Below are positions 53,493-63,504 of a DNA stretch of 64,000 nt, one piece after another. Made by a program: the position numbers and the translations under genes. Numbering within the stretch: position 1 is the stretch's first letter; the number at the start of each line of letters is the position of its first letter. This DNA comes from Burkholderia ambifaria AMMD (GTDB lineage Bacteria > Pseudomonadota > Gammaproteobacteria > Burkholderiales > Burkholderiaceae): the NCBI RefSeq assembly GCF_000203915.1, contig NC_008391.1:1860001-1924000 (forward strand), written 5' to 3'. The notes beneath the pieces were generated by a model that saw only the letters and a list, made by a program, of their open reading frames with translations, was not told the DNA's origin and did not search any database.

Positions 53493-53969
53493 ATGCCCAC
53501 CCCACTCGATGCGTTCGATCGCAAGCTGCTGATGGAAGTCCAGCGCGACGCGCACACGCCGCAGAACGAACTCGGCGCCCGCGTGAACCTGTCGACCGCC
53601 GCCGTGAACCGCCGCCTGCGGCGGCTCGCGGACGACGGCGTGATCGAGCGCTATACGGCGGTCGTCGCGCCGGACAAGGTCGATCATCCGCTGACGATCG
53701 TCGTGAACGTGGAGGTCGAGAGCGAGCAGATCGACCTGCTCGACGCGATGAAGCGGACCTTCGAGCGCTGCCCGCAGATCCAGCAGTGCTACTACGTGAC
53801 CGGGGAATGGGATTTCGTGCTGATCCTGGCCGTGCGCAACATGGATCAGTACAACGCGCTCACGCGCGAGCTGTTCTTCGCGAACAACAACGTGAAGCGG
53901 TTCAAGACGCTGGTGAGCATGAGCCGCGTGAAGGTCGGGCTCGAGGTGCCGGTGGACCTCGGCGAGTGA
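53493..53969 (+). CDS. Lrp/AsnC-family regulator
   Basis: This 158-residue regulator has an N-terminal helix-turn-helix (NELGARVNLSTAAVNRRLRRL) and a C-terminal ligand domain (about 70-150) typical of feast/famine proteins. It diverges from the diaminopropionate ammonia-lyase/M20 operon, its probable target, with an amino acid as effector. It ends two bases before the convergent exonuclease gene. Confidence 0.9.
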   Translation: MPTPLDAFDRKLLMEVQRDAHTPQNELGARVNLSTAAVNRRLRRLADDGVIERYTAVVAPDKVDHPLTIVVNVEVESEQIDLLDAMKRTFERCPQIQQCYYVTGEWDFVLILAVRNMDQYNALTRELFFANNNVKRFKTLVSMSRVKVGLEVPVDLGE

Positions 53970-53971
53970 CG

Positions 53972-54589
53972 TCAGCGCCCGTCGGCGGCCAATGACCCGA
54001 AAAACGTCGCGACCTTGGCCTTGCTCGTCGTCTGCAAGCGCGACATGAGCCCGTGATCGATGTGTCGCAGGCCGTAAGTCGCGCCGATGTCGCGCTGCAA
54101 CCGGCACCACAGATGGCTCGCGATCTCCGCGTCGACCATCGCCCGGTGAGCGCGGCCCGTCTGCGGCAAGCGCAGCATGTCCGCGAGGCTCGACAGGCGG
54201 TGACTGCGCGCGTGCGGATAGATGCGCCGCGCGACGAGCATCGTGCACGCAAACGCATGCTCGGCCGCCATGCCGAGCATCCCGAGCTCGGCCTGCCAGA
54301 ACCGCTTGTCGAAGCCGGCGTTGTGCGCGACCACCGGATGGTTTCCGACGAACGCGGCGGCTTCCTTCATGACCTGCGACACCGGGGGCGCCGACGCAAT
54401 CATCTCGTTGGTGATCCCGGTGAGCGCGACGACGTCGGACGGAATGCGGCGTCCCGCGTTCATCAGGCTCTGGTAACGGTCGACGATCTCGCCGTCGCGC
54501 AGCAGGATCACGGCGATCTCGGTCGCCCGGTCGCCCAGGTTCGGAGAAAGCCCGGTGGTTTCGAAGTCCAGTACCGCTACGGTTTGCAT
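53972..54589 (-). CDS. DEDDh 3'-5' exonuclease
   Basis: This 205-residue nuclease has DFETTG (Asp8, Glu10), HNAGFDKRFW and HRAMVDA, the DEDDh set of DnaQ-like exonucleases. It would trim single-stranded DNA or RNA ends and may act in repair or nucleotide salvage. The ATG at 54589 matches the domain start; the longer frame is GC-rich noise. Confidence 0.88.
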   Translation of the reverse strand: MQTVAVLDFETTGLSPNLGDRATEIAVILLRDGEIVDRYQSLMNAGRRIPSDVVALTGITNEMIASAPPVSQVMKEAAAFVGNHPVVAHNAGFDKRFWQAELGMLGMAAEHAFACTMLVARRIYPHARSHRLSSLADMLRLPQTGRAHRAMVDAEIASHLWCRLQRDIGATYGLRHIDHGLMSRLQTTSKAKVATFFGSLAADGR

Positions 54590-54818
54590 GGTTGAATCGG
54601 AGGAAAGATACCTGGCAAGGAACGTCGGTCGGCACGCGTCGCACCGACAAGAAAGCGCCATAGTATCCCGGGCGCCGCCTGCGGCGGCAAACGCCCTCGT
54701 CACGCACGGCTCACCGCCGCTTTTTCCCTGCGCACCGGCGCGCTCGCCATTGCCGCCGCGGAACCACCGCGGATGGTCCGATCCACGCACCGATCGGCAC
54801 ATCCGCACACCCGCTACA
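54590..54818. other. 229-bp gap before the ferulate island
   Basis: Holds the exonuclease promoter and the 3' end of the ferulate operon. No terminator was clearly seen. Confidence 0.35.
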
Positions 54819-56540
54819 TCAGCGACAACTGAAGCTCGCCGCCGAATTCACGTCGCCCGAGCCGTTGTAGCGCGCGACCTGAGGATACGGGCACAGCGGA
54901 CGCGTGCGTCCAGGCCCCCACGAGGTCGGCACGTCCGCATTCGGCAGCGCGTTCGTCGCGTCGCGCGCGGTGGCAACGATCGCGGCGGGCGCCTGCCCCT
55001 GCTCGACCCACGCCACGAGCGGCGTCAGCATGTCGAACTGGTCGGCCGCCGGCCCGCCCGCGCAGTGGTTCATCCCCGGCACCGGATAGAAGCGCGCGAA
55101 GCTCGACGCATCGCCGCCGTTTGCCTGCGCGACCTGCGCATACCAGTCGCGCGTGTCGTTGAACGAGAACACGGGATCGCCGGTGCCGTGATAGACGAGC
55201 AGCTTCGCGCCGCGCGACTTCAGCGCGGACAGGTTGGTCTCGTCGGGCGGCGTCATGAACGACCACGACGATTGCGTGTACACGCTGTTCGTCGCGAAGA
55301 TCGCCGGCGCGTCGTTGTCCATGTCGAAGCCGAGCGCGAAGCCGGCGAGGTTCGCGAGCGTCGCGGCGGTTTTCGGCGGCGTCATGAACGTGAACGCCAT
55401 CGCGGCCGGGTCGAGCGTGATCGAATTCGATTGCTTCCAGCCGGCCCAGCCGGCGGCGGCCACACCGGGATCGTACGGAAAGCTCGCGTAGAGCGCCGTG
55501 CCCGCGCTGTTGCGCGCACCCGCGAACACGTTCTCGAGCGCACTCTTCTGCGCGGTCGTCAGGCAGGCTCCGGTGCGCGTGCCGTTCGCGCAGGCCGGGA
55601 TGTCCGTCTCGACGCTGAAGTGCGCCTGACAGGCGGCGACGTCCTGCACCATGCCGTCCGTCGAGCCATCGAGCGCATCGCACTTGTCGAGAATCTTCGC
55701 GCCGACGAACTGGCGCTCCGCGTCGTTGAAGCCGCTGCGGATGTCCGGCAGCCCGTTCGAGCCGGTAGCCGACGCGATCTTCGCGAACTGCTGCGCGCCG
55801 TACATCTCGCCGATCGCCGCCTTCGGCAGGTGAAAGCCCGGGTCGCCGGCGATGATCCCGTCGTAGTCGCCCGGATTGCGCACGGCCGTGACCATCGCGT
55901 GACGGCCGCCGTTCGAGCAGCCGCCGAAATAGCTGCGGTCGGGCGCCTTCCCGTACGCGAGCCGGATCACCTGCTTGGCCATCGGCGTGAGCGCATCGAC
56001 CGCGCCGTAGCCGTAGTCGAGCCGCGCCTGCGGATCGAGGCCGAACAGCGGGTTCTGCGCGGCGCTGTGCCCGGAATCCGAGCTGATCACCGCGAAACCC
56101 TGGTTCAGCGCGTCGGTCAGCGGCCCGCCGCCGCCGATCTCGCCGGTCGCGGTCACGACGTTGCCGTCGAGGCCGCCGTTCGCCTGGTAGAAGAAGCGGC
56201 CGTTCCACGCCTTCGGCAAGCGCATCTGGAAGCCGATCGCGTAGGTGTTGCCGTCCACCGCGCTCACGCGCTCGTTCATCTTCCCGGCGATCACGCAGTG
56301 TTCGGCGATCGGCTTGCCGGCCACCGTCAGCGCGCCGGCGGCCGCGGTCGTCACCGACGTGAACGATGTGTTCGCATACGCAAGCTTCGCGGCGAGCGCG
56401 TCGCAGGTCTGCGTCATCGCGGCCGGCGTCGCGGCGCTCAGATGCGTCGGCGCGGAGCTGACCGAATCGTCGCCGCCGCAACCGGCGAGCATGGCCGCCG
56501 ACAGCGGCGCGATACAGAGGAATGCAGATTTTCTCTTCAC
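54819..56540 (-). CDS. Tannase/feruloyl esterase-family lipoprotein
   Basis: This 573-residue protein has a lipoprotein signal (LAGC, Cys21) and a tannase/feruloyl esterase domain. The nucleophile lies in GGCSNGGRH, the Asp in HGTGDPVF and the His in PGMNHCAGG, giving the CS-D-HC arrangement in which two cysteines bring the triad together. It would release ferulic acid from plant cell-wall esters on the cell surface or in the periplasm. It is last in the island, after the porin. Confidence 0.9.
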   Translation of the reverse strand: MKRKSAFLCIAPLSAAMLAGCGGDDSVSSAPTHLSAATPAAMTQTCDALAAKLAYANTSFTSVTTAAAGALTVAGKPIAEHCVIAGKMNERVSAVDGNTYAIGFQMRLPKAWNGRFFYQANGGLDGNVVTATGEIGGGGPLTDALNQGFAVISSDSGHSAAQNPLFGLDPQARLDYGYGAVDALTPMAKQVIRLAYGKAPDRSYFGGCSNGGRHAMVTAVRNPGDYDGIIAGDPGFHLPKAAIGEMYGAQQFAKIASATGSNGLPDIRSGFNDAERQFVGAKILDKCDALDGSTDGMVQDVAACQAHFSVETDIPACANGTRTGACLTTAQKSALENVFAGARNSAGTALYASFPYDPGVAAAGWAGWKQSNSITLDPAAMAFTFMTPPKTAATLANLAGFALGFDMDNDAPAIFATNSVYTQSSWSFMTPPDETNLSALKSRGAKLLVYHGTGDPVFSFNDTRDWYAQVAQANGGDASSFARFYPVPGMNHCAGGPAADQFDMLTPLVAWVEQGQAPAAIVATARDATNALPNADVPTSWGPGRTRPLCPYPQVARYNGSGDVNSAASFSCR

Positions 56541-56568
56541 GATATCTCCCGTTCGTCAGGCTGCCGAA

Positions 56569-57717
56569 TCAGAACATGTGCCGGACGCCGACCATCGCGC
56601 CGAGCTGCCCCATCCCCTGGCCGGGCGTCGTGCCGGCCCCGCCGCCGCTGACCGCGTAGCGCGCATGCGCGCTGTTCCACAGATACGACGATTGCGCGTA
56701 GACGGCCGTGCGCTTGGTCAGCAGATAGGTCGCGCGCAGCGTGGCCATCGTCGCGCGCGTGTCGTGCGCGCTGTTGACGATCCGGTAGCCTTCGCCGTCG
56801 ACGACGAAGTCGGGCTTGATCGCATACGACGCGCCGAGGAAGAACAGGTCCGAATGCGCGCCGGCCGCGGCCGGCGAGCCGGTCGACACGCGCCGCCCGA
56901 TCCAGCCCGCGCCGATGCGCGCGCCCGCCGCCTGCGCGTAGGCGCTCACGTGCGTGCGCGCGTCCTTGCCGCCGCTGCTGGTGAAGGCAACCGGCGCCAC
57001 GCCGTCGAAGAAGTTCGCGGCGGCGCCCGTGCCGCCGCGCTGCTCTTCGTACGACGCCGCCGCACCGAAATACGCGCTGTCGTACTTGAGCATCACCGAC
57101 CAGTTGCGGCATTGCACCGCGTCGCCCGGCACCTGCCCCGCGCACGTGCCCTGCCCCGGCGAGTTGCCGGTGCCCGCGCCGTCGCGGCCGAACGAATACG
57201 CGGCGCCAAGCGTCACGCCGCGATACGTGCCGACGTAGGTCACCGCGTTGTCGGCGCGGCCGTTCGGCACGTACGCGTCAAGCGAGCCGAGCCCGTAGAT
57301 GTCGGGGCCGATGATGTCCGCGCCCTGCAGCGCGAGATAGGTCATCGTGTACTGGCGGCCGAACGCGAGCGTGCCGAAGCCGCTCTTCAGCCCGACGAAC
57401 GCCTGCCGCCCGAACAGCCGCCCGCCCTGCCCGAGGTCGCCGCCGCGCACGTTGAACCCGCTTTCGAGCGTGAACACCGCCTGATAGCCGCCGCCCAGAT
57501 CCTCGGTGCCGCGCAGGCCCCAGCGTGACGGCAGCTCGCCCGTCACGCCCGGCATGCGCACCACGTGGTCGCCGGCCGCGTTCGCGTGCGACACGAACTC
57601 GACGCCCGTGTCGATGATTCCGTACAGCGTCACGCTCGACTGCGCGTGCGCGCCCGGCGCGGCGAGTGCGCAGCAGGCGCCGGCGGCCAGCAGGCCGTTC
57701 CTGGTTTTCGTGTTCAT
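56569..57717 (-). CDS. OmpC-type outer membrane porin
   Basis: This 382-residue protein has a signal peptide (cleavage after AHA, about residue 25), SSVTLYGIIDTGVEFV, the loop motif GLRGTEDLGGGYQAVFTLESGF and the C-terminal VGVRHMF with terminal Phe. It is the general porin type of Burkholderia and here probably admits aromatic acids or esters as part of the ferulate island. It lies 63 bases after the MFS gene and 28 bases before the esterase. Confidence 0.92.
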   Translation of the reverse strand: MNTKTRNGLLAAGACCALAAPGAHAQSSVTLYGIIDTGVEFVSHANAAGDHVVRMPGVTGELPSRWGLRGTEDLGGGYQAVFTLESGFNVRGGDLGQGGRLFGRQAFVGLKSGFGTLAFGRQYTMTYLALQGADIIGPDIYGLGSLDAYVPNGRADNAVTYVGTYRGVTLGAAYSFGRDGAGTGNSPGQGTCAGQVPGDAVQCRNWSVMLKYDSAYFGAAASYEEQRGGTGAAANFFDGVAPVAFTSSGGKDARTHVSAYAQAAGARIGAGWIGRRVSTGSPAAAGAHSDLFFLGASYAIKPDFVVDGEGYRIVNSAHDTRATMATLRATYLLTKRTAVYAQSSYLWNSAHARYAVSGGGAGTTPGQGMGQLGAMVGVRHMF

Positions 57718-57780
57718 TGCGTTTGTCTCCAGACCTTGAGTAGGCGCGCTCTGACGGCGCGCATCGAAAAACCGTGAAAG

Positions 57781-58986
57781 TCAGTCGCCGGCTTGCGGGC
57801 GGCGAATCAGCACCAGCGCGGCGACGGCCGCGACCAGCGTGACGGGGATGCTCGCGCCGATCACGACCGGCGCGCTGCGGCCGGCGGCCAGCAGCGTCGC
57901 GGCCGCGAGCGGCCCGACGACGGAACCGAGCCGCCCGACCGCCACCGCCGCGCCGACGCCCGTGCCGCGCATCGCGGTCGGGTAATAGATCGCCGCGAGC
58001 GCATACAGCACCGACTGCCCGCCGACCACGAACATCCCGGCGGCAAACGCGGCCGCCGCGAGCGACGCGAAGCCGGGCGCGGCCGAGAGCGCGGCAAGCG
58101 ACAGCACGATCCCGACATACATGCCGCCGACCACGCGCGACGCGCGCATCCGGTCGAGCGCCGCGCCGATGCCGAGCGCGCCGAGCCCCGCGCCGACGTT
58201 GAACGCGATCTGCACGAGGCCGACATGTGCACGGTCGAGCCCGCGCGCGGCCATCAGCGACGGCAGCCAGTTCAGCAGGAAGTAGAGGACGATCAGTGTG
58301 CAGAAGTAGCTGATCCACAGCGCGAACGTCGACGTCGTGCGGCCGTCGCCGAACAGCGTGTGCGCGACGCTGGTGCGTGCGGCCGGCGTGCCGGCGACGT
58401 CGAGATACGCGCGCGATTCCGGCAGGCACCACGCGAGCAGCGGCACGAGCAGCAGCGGCCCGGCGCCGCCGACGTAGAAGATGTGCCGCCATTCGGTGTC
58501 GCCGGCGAGCAGCACGCCGATCAGCGACGCGATCACGCCGCCGAACGGAATGCCGCAGTACATCGTCGCCACCGCGCTGCTGCGCAAGCGCGGCTCGACC
58601 GCTTCGGACGACAGCGCGATCAGGTTCGGCATCGCGCCGCCGAGGCCGATGCCGGTGAGCACGCGCACGACGACGAGCATCCAGAAGCTCGACACCTGCG
58701 CGGTCGCGATCGACAGCAGTCCGAACAGCACGGCCGACGCGATCAGCACGCGCTTGCGGCCGATCCGGTCGGCGAGCCGCCCGCCGAGCATCGCGCCCGG
58801 CAGCAGCCCGAAGGTGCCCGCGCTGAACGCGATGCCCATCTGCGACACGGTCAGCCCGAACTCATGCGCCATGCGCGGCGCGGCGACCCCGACCGACTGC
58901 AGGTCGAGCCCTTCGAGGAGGGCGACCGCGAAACACAGCGCGAGCGTGGTCGCGACCGTGGATTTTTCGGCAACGTAAGTGTTCAT
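57781..58986 (-). CDS. MFS aromatic acid transporter
   Basis: This 401-residue protein has twelve helices and MFS loop motifs (GGRLADRIGRKRVL, PNLIALSSE) of the aromatic acid:proton symporter family. By context it takes up ferulate or related hydroxycinnamates. GGAGAC before the ATG at 58986 supports the start. A palindrome matching that before ech lies about 110 bases upstream. Confidence 0.88.
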   Translation of the reverse strand: MNTYVAEKSTVATTLALCFAVALLEGLDLQSVGVAAPRMAHEFGLTVSQMGIAFSAGTFGLLPGAMLGGRLADRIGRKRVLIASAVLFGLLSIATAQVSSFWMLVVVRVLTGIGLGGAMPNLIALSSEAVEPRLRSSAVATMYCGIPFGGVIASLIGVLLAGDTEWRHIFYVGGAGPLLLVPLLAWCLPESRAYLDVAGTPAARTSVAHTLFGDGRTTSTFALWISYFCTLIVLYFLLNWLPSLMAARGLDRAHVGLVQIAFNVGAGLGALGIGAALDRMRASRVVGGMYVGIVLSLAALSAAPGFASLAAAAFAAGMFVVGGQSVLYALAAIYYPTAMRGTGVGAAVAVGRLGSVVGPLAAATLLAAGRSAPVVIGASIPVTLVAAVAALVLIRRPQAGD

Positions 58987-59097
58987 CCTGTCTCCAATCC
59001 CATGTCTTGTCGTCGGTCGGCCCTGCAACGGCCGCCGCGCGCCGCCGCCGCCCAGGGGCGGATCGGCGCGCGAGGTGTCGTCCGAACGGCCGCCTTT

Positions 59098-59112
59098 ATC
59101 AGGCAGCCTGAT
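59098..59112. promoter_or_regulatory. Second candidate MarR operator (MFS gene)
   Basis: ATCAGG-CAG-CCTGAT forms a perfect 6-bp dyad, the same core as the site before ech, and lies between fcs and the MFS transporter gene. Confidence 0.65.
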
Positions 59113-59160
59113 TCGCTGGCCGCAAGAATGCCTGCCGGTGTCGTGGCCGGCCGGTCGTTA

Positions 59161-59200
59161 TGCCTGCTTGGTCCTGCTCGTTCCTGCTTATGCCTGCTCG
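59161..59200. repeat. Four 10-bp direct repeats after fcs
   Basis: TGCCTGCTTG, GTCCTGCTCG, TTCCTGCTTA and TGCCTGCTCG follow each other exactly within 6 bases of the fcs stop. The period equals one DNA turn. Confidence 0.6.
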
Positions 59201-59206
59201 TGCTGC

Positions 59207-61114
59207 CTACGCGTAAATCACGTCGGGATCGCGCCGCGCCGGGTCGTACAGCGCGTCGATCGTCGCCGCGCGATGCTGCTGCACGGCCGCCTGGTTCAGC
59301 GAACCTTTATCGGTCACTTCGCCGAGATCGAGCGACGGCGGCGTGTCGATCAGCCGGATGCGCGCGACGAAGGTCGAACCGCCGCTGGCATGCCGGTTCA
59401 GCGCGGCAAGCCACGTCGTGAACGCCGCGCGCACGGCCGGTGCGCGCAGCGCGTCGGACACCGGCGCGTCGGCGGGGAGCCCCGCCAGCGCGCGGCACGC
59501 GTCGACGCGCGGAAACACGAGCAGCCCGATGTCGTCGCGGTTGATTCCAGTGACGACCACGTCCTGCACGTACGGCGCGCCGCTCGACACCGCGTTCGCG
59601 CGCAACGGCCCGACGCTGACGAAGGTGCCGCTGCTCAGCTTGAAGTCCTCGGTCAGCCGCCCGTCGAACTGCAGCCCGAGTTCCGGCCGCTGCGGATCGG
59701 CGAAGACCCCTGCGTCGCCGCTGCGGTAATACCCTTCGTCGTCGAACACGTCGCGTGGATCGACGTCCGCGTGCCAGTAGCCGCGCATCACGTTCGGCCC
59801 CTTGAAACGCAGCTCGAGCTTGCCGCCGCACGGCACCAGCTTCGCGTCGCAGCCGGGCGCGGGCAGCCCGATATAGCCGGCGCGCATCAGCGGCCCCGTC
59901 GTGAACAGGCACGACGGCGACGCCTCCGTCATCCCGAGGCCGGCCATGATCCGGATGCGCTCGCCGCAATGCGCGTAGGTCACGCGGTCGAGCCGGTCCC
60001 ACGCGGCCTGCGACAGCCCCGCGCCGCCGAAGAAATACAGCTTCACGCGCGAGAAGAACGTGTCGCGCAGCGCGGCATCGCGTTCGAGCGCGACGGTCAG
60101 CTCTTCCCAGCCCTTCGGCACGTTGAAGTAGATCGTCGGCGCGATCTCGCGCAGGTTGCGCACGGTTTCGTCGAAGCGGCCCGGCATCGGCCGGCCGTCG
60201 TCGATGTACAGCGTGCCGCCGTTGTACAGCGCGATGCCGAGATTGTGACTGCCGCCGAACGTGTGATTCCACGGCAGCCAGTCGACCAGCACCGGCGGCT
60301 CGCGCGTAAGCTCGGGCATCGTCTGGCGCAGCATCTGCTGGTTGCTGCACAGCATCCGGTGCGTGGTCGGCACCGCCTTCGGCTGCTTCGTCGAGCCGGA
60401 CGTGAACAGGATCTTCGCCAAATGATCGGGGCCGACCGCCGCGTGGATCGCGTCGATCGTGCGCGGGACCGTGGCGAGCAAGCGCGAGAGCGGCACCGCA
60501 CGGCCCTTTCCGTGCGCGCCGGCATCGTCGTCGCGTGCGACGATCAGCGCCGCATCGGGCGGCAACGTGGCGTCGAGCGCACGCATGAACGGCGCGCGCT
60601 CGGCGACGAAGACGGCGCCCGGGCGCAGCACGCCGAGCGTGTGGCGCAGCTTGCCGTAGTCGGTCGACACGAGCGAATACGCGGGCGAGATCGGCGCATA
60701 CGGCACGCCGGCCAGCATCGCCGCGAACATCAGTTGCAGATGCTCGAGATCGTTGCCGGACAGCACCGCGAGCGGACGCTCGGCCGACAGCCCGAGATCG
60801 ACGAGGCCCTGGCCGAGCGCGCGAGCGCGCTCGAGCATCTGCGCATAGGTGATCTCGATCCAGCGGCCATCGGCGCCGCGCCGCGCGGCCAGCACGCGGT
60901 CGGGGTGCGCTTGCGCGCCGCGCACGAGGCAGTCGGTCAGGCGCGTCGGGTAGTCGCCGAGCGGTTCGCGCGAACGCAGGTACCACGTGCCGTTTTCCGC
61001 GCGGCGAATCTCGGCCGCGCCCACGGCGACGGCCGCCGCGCGATAGCGCACGCCGCCCGTGTCGCTCACCTGCCCGCTTACGGGCGTCGCTACATTCATC
61101 GTCGGCTCGCTCAT
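59207..61114 (-). CDS. fcs: Feruloyl-CoA synthetase
   Basis: This 635-residue acyl-CoA ligase activates ferulate and related hydroxycinnamates with ATP and CoA. The AMP-binding motif [13 protein letters not shown] spans residues about 237-249, and GLGMTEASP lies later. It starts in an ATGA overlap with the vdh stop, so translation is coupled. It matches Fcs-type ligases, which are longer than most acyl-CoA synthetases. Confidence 0.93.
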   Translation of the reverse strand: MSEPTMNVATPVSGQVSDTGGVRYRAAAVAVGAAEIRRAENGTWYLRSREPLGDYPTRLTDCLVRGAQAHPDRVLAARRGADGRWIEITYAQMLERARALGQGLVDLGLSAERPLAVLSGNDLEHLQLMFAAMLAGVPYAPISPAYSLVSTDYGKLRHTLGVLRPGAVFVAERAPFMRALDATLPPDAALIVARDDDAGAHGKGRAVPLSRLLATVPRTIDAIHAAVGPDHLAKILFTSGSTKQPKAVPTTHRMLCSNQQMLRQTMPELTREPPVLVDWLPWNHTFGGSHNLGIALYNGGTLYIDDGRPMPGRFDETVRNLREIAPTIYFNVPKGWEELTVALERDAALRDTFFSRVKLYFFGGAGLSQAAWDRLDRVTYAHCGERIRIMAGLGMTEASPSCLFTTGPLMRAGYIGLPAPGCDAKLVPCGGKLELRFKGPNVMRGYWHADVDPRDVFDDEGYYRSGDAGVFADPQRPELGLQFDGRLTEDFKLSSGTFVSVGPLRANAVSSGAPYVQDVVVTGINRDDIGLLVFPRVDACRALAGLPADAPVSDALRAPAVRAAFTTWLAALNRHASGGSTFVARIRLIDTPPSLDLGEVTDKGSLNQAAVQQHRAATIDALYDPARRDPDVIYA

Positions 61115-62559
61115 ATCGGGTAATGCCGCGGCGTGGTCTGCACGGTGATCCAGCGCAGCTCGGTGAATTCGGCGATCGACGCACGGCTGCCGAAGCGTCC
61201 GTAACCGCTCGCCTTGGTGCCGCCGAACGGCATCTGCGCCTCGTCGTGCACGGTCGGCCCGTTGATGTGGCAGATCCCCGACTCGATCCGTCGCGCGAGC
61301 GTCATCGCCCGTGCGATATCGCGGCTGAACACGCTCGCCGACAGCCCGAACTCGCTGTCGTTCGCGAGCGCGACCGCTTCGTCGTCGCTGTCCGCGCGCA
61401 GGATCGCGACCACCGGCGCGAACGATTCCTCGCGATAGAGCCGCATGTCGCGCGTGACGCCGTCGACGATCGCCGGCTGCATCGTCGCGCCGTCGATCCG
61501 GCAGCCGAGCGGCAAGCGCGCGCCGTGCGCATGGGCATCCTCGACGAGCGACGCCGCGCGCGCGGCGGCCGCCGCGTCGGCCATCGTGCCGAGCGGATGG
61601 CCGGCCAGCGGATCGCCGGCGACCAGCGTGCGCGCCTTCTCGGCCAGCCGTTCGACGAGCGCATCGGCGATCGGCCGCGCGGCGATCACGCGCTCGGTCG
61701 ACATGCAGATCTGCCCCTGGTTGAAGAACGCGCCGAATGCGATCGCGTCGACGGCTGCGTCGACATCCGCATCGTCGAGCACGAGCACCGGCGCCTTGCC
61801 GCCGAGTTCGAGCAGCACGGGTTTCAGGTGCGCGGCCGCGTGGCGCGCGATGATGCGCCCGACGTGCGTCGACCCGGTGAAGTTGATCCGCTTCACATGC
61901 GGATGCGCGATCAGCCGCTCGACGAGTTCCGGCGCATCGGCCGCCGCATGCGTGATCACGTTGACGACGCCCGCGCCGAGCCCGGCGTCGTCCAGCACCG
62001 CGCCGATCAGCACGTGCACGCCCGGGCACGCTTCGGACGCCTTCAGCACGACCGTGTTGCCGCACGCAAGCGGCATGGCGAGTGCGCGCGTGCCGAGGAT
62101 CACCGGTGCATTCCACGGCGCGATGCCGAGCACCACGCCGCACGGCACGCGCATCGCGAGCGCGAGATTGCCGGGCACGTCGGACGGGATCACGTCGCCG
62201 TCGATCTGGGTGGTCATCGACGCGGCCTCGCGCAGCATGTTCGCCGCGAGCGTCACGTTGAAGCCGAGCCAGCCGGGCGTCGCGCCGGTTTCGGCAACGC
62301 CGGTCGCGATGAATTCGTCGATGCGCGCGTCCATCAGGTCGGCCGCCTTCAGCAGCCGGCGGCGCCGCTCGGTCGGCGCGAGCGCCGCCCAGGCGGGAAA
62401 CGCGCGGTGCGCGGCGTCGATCGCCGCGTCGGCGTCGGCCGGGCCGGCCGCCGGCGCGCGTGACGCAAGCGCGCCCGTCGCGGGGTTGAATCGGTCGAAG
62501 GTTCGCCCGTCGCGGGCGGTGCACCACTCGCCCGCGATCAGCATCCGTCTGTCGGTCAT
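61111..62559 (-). CDS. vdh: Vanillin dehydrogenase
   Basis: This 482-residue aldehyde dehydrogenase has Glu251 (LLELGGKAP), the catalytic Cys285 (GQICMSTER) and the NAD motif FTGSTHVG. Next to ech and fcs it oxidises vanillin to vanillate. GGAGAC before the ATG supports the start; the frame open to 63378 is a shadow of ech. Confidence 0.93.
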   Translation of the reverse strand: MTDRRMLIAGEWCTARDGRTFDRFNPATGALASRAPAAGPADADAAIDAAHRAFPAWAALAPTERRRRLLKAADLMDARIDEFIATGVAETGATPGWLGFNVTLAANMLREAASMTTQIDGDVIPSDVPGNLALAMRVPCGVVLGIAPWNAPVILGTRALAMPLACGNTVVLKASEACPGVHVLIGAVLDDAGLGAGVVNVITHAAADAPELVERLIAHPHVKRINFTGSTHVGRIIARHAAAHLKPVLLELGGKAPVLVLDDADVDAAVDAIAFGAFFNQGQICMSTERVIAARPIADALVERLAEKARTLVAGDPLAGHPLGTMADAAAAARAASLVEDAHAHGARLPLGCRIDGATMQPAIVDGVTRDMRLYREESFAPVVAILRADSDDEAVALANDSEFGLSASVFSRDIARAMTLARRIESGICHINGPTVHDEAQMPFGGTKASGYGRFGSRASIAEFTELRWITVQTTPRHYPI

Positions 62560-62606
62560 GTCGTCTCCTGCCTTGCCTGTCTCTTGCGGTTGCGTCGGCG
62601 GTGATA

Positions 62607-63437
62607 TCAGCGCTTGTATGCCTGCAGGCCCGGCTTGATTGCCTTGTCGTCGAGGAACTGCTTCAGCCCCTGCTCGCGGCCGCGCTCCGGGTCGCGCAAC
62701 TGCGCCTGGTCGAGCTTCGCATACAGATAATCCTCGCACTGCTCCCACGTGAGCTCGCGCGAACGCTTGAAGCCATGCTTCGCCGCGCGCAGCACGACCG
62801 GGTTCTTGTCCATCAGCCGTGCGGCGAGCGCGATCGTCGCGTCGCGCAGCCCGGCCAGCGGCACGCTGCTGTTCACGAGGCCCATTTCCGCCGCTTCGAC
62901 GCCGGTGAACGTGTCGCCGGTCATGATGTAGTGCAGCGCGCGGCGATGCCCGACCGTGTCCGCCATCGCCTTGCTGACGAGGTTGCCCGGCGGGATGCCC
63001 CAGTTGATCTCCGACAGCCCGAACACCGCTTCGTCCGCCGCGATCGCGAGGTCGCACGCGACGAGCGGCGAGAACCCGCCGCCGAAGCACCAGCCGTTCA
63101 CCATCGCGATCGTCGGCTTGTTGTACATCCGCAGACGGCGCCACTGCCATTCCGACGCGTCGCGCCGCACCTTTTCCTGCAACGCGTCGGAGCCGCCGTC
63201 GATCTCGCGGAAATATTCCTTCAGATCCATACCGGCCGTCCATGCGCTGCCCGCGCCGGTCAGCACCAGCACCTTCGCGTCGTCGTCGAACTCGATCGCG
63301 TCGAGCACCTGCAGCATTTCCTGGTTCAGCGTCGGGCTCATCGCATTGCGCTTGTCCGGACGGTTCAGCGTCACCCACGCGATGCCGGCCTCCACGTTCA
63401 CTTCAACGGTCTGCCAGCGGTTGTCGTACTTGCTCAT
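62607..63437 (-). CDS. ech: Feruloyl-CoA hydratase/lyase (HCHL type)
   Basis: This 276-residue crotonase-fold enzyme hydrates feruloyl-CoA and splits it to vanillin and acetyl-CoA. Residues known as key in HCHL enzymes occur at the same numbers: Tyr75 (LKEYFRE), Ser123 (GGGFSPL), Glu143 (LSEINWG) and Tyr239 (DYLYAK). This supports lyase activity rather than a plain enoyl-CoA hydratase. It heads ech-vdh-fcs and follows an operator palindrome. Confidence 0.95.
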   Translation of the reverse strand: MSKYDNRWQTVEVNVEAGIAWVTLNRPDKRNAMSPTLNQEMLQVLDAIEFDDDAKVLVLTGAGSAWTAGMDLKEYFREIDGGSDALQEKVRRDASEWQWRRLRMYNKPTIAMVNGWCFGGGFSPLVACDLAIAADEAVFGLSEINWGIPPGNLVSKAMADTVGHRRALHYIMTGDTFTGVEAAEMGLVNSSVPLAGLRDATIALAARLMDKNPVVLRAAKHGFKRSRELTWEQCEDYLYAKLDQAQLRDPERGREQGLKQFLDDKAIKPGLQAYKR

Positions 63438-63504
63438 GTCTGTTCCTGTCGTTCGTTCCTGTGCGATTCGGTGCGCAGCATTCCTGCTGCGGACGGCTTC
63501 ATTT

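Noticed and set aside
59207..62527. A 1106-codon frame spanning fcs and most of vdh
   Set aside because: Only its C-terminal 635 codons are fcs. The rest is the out-of-phase shadow of vdh, whose own frame has the catalytic motifs and a coupled stop/start.
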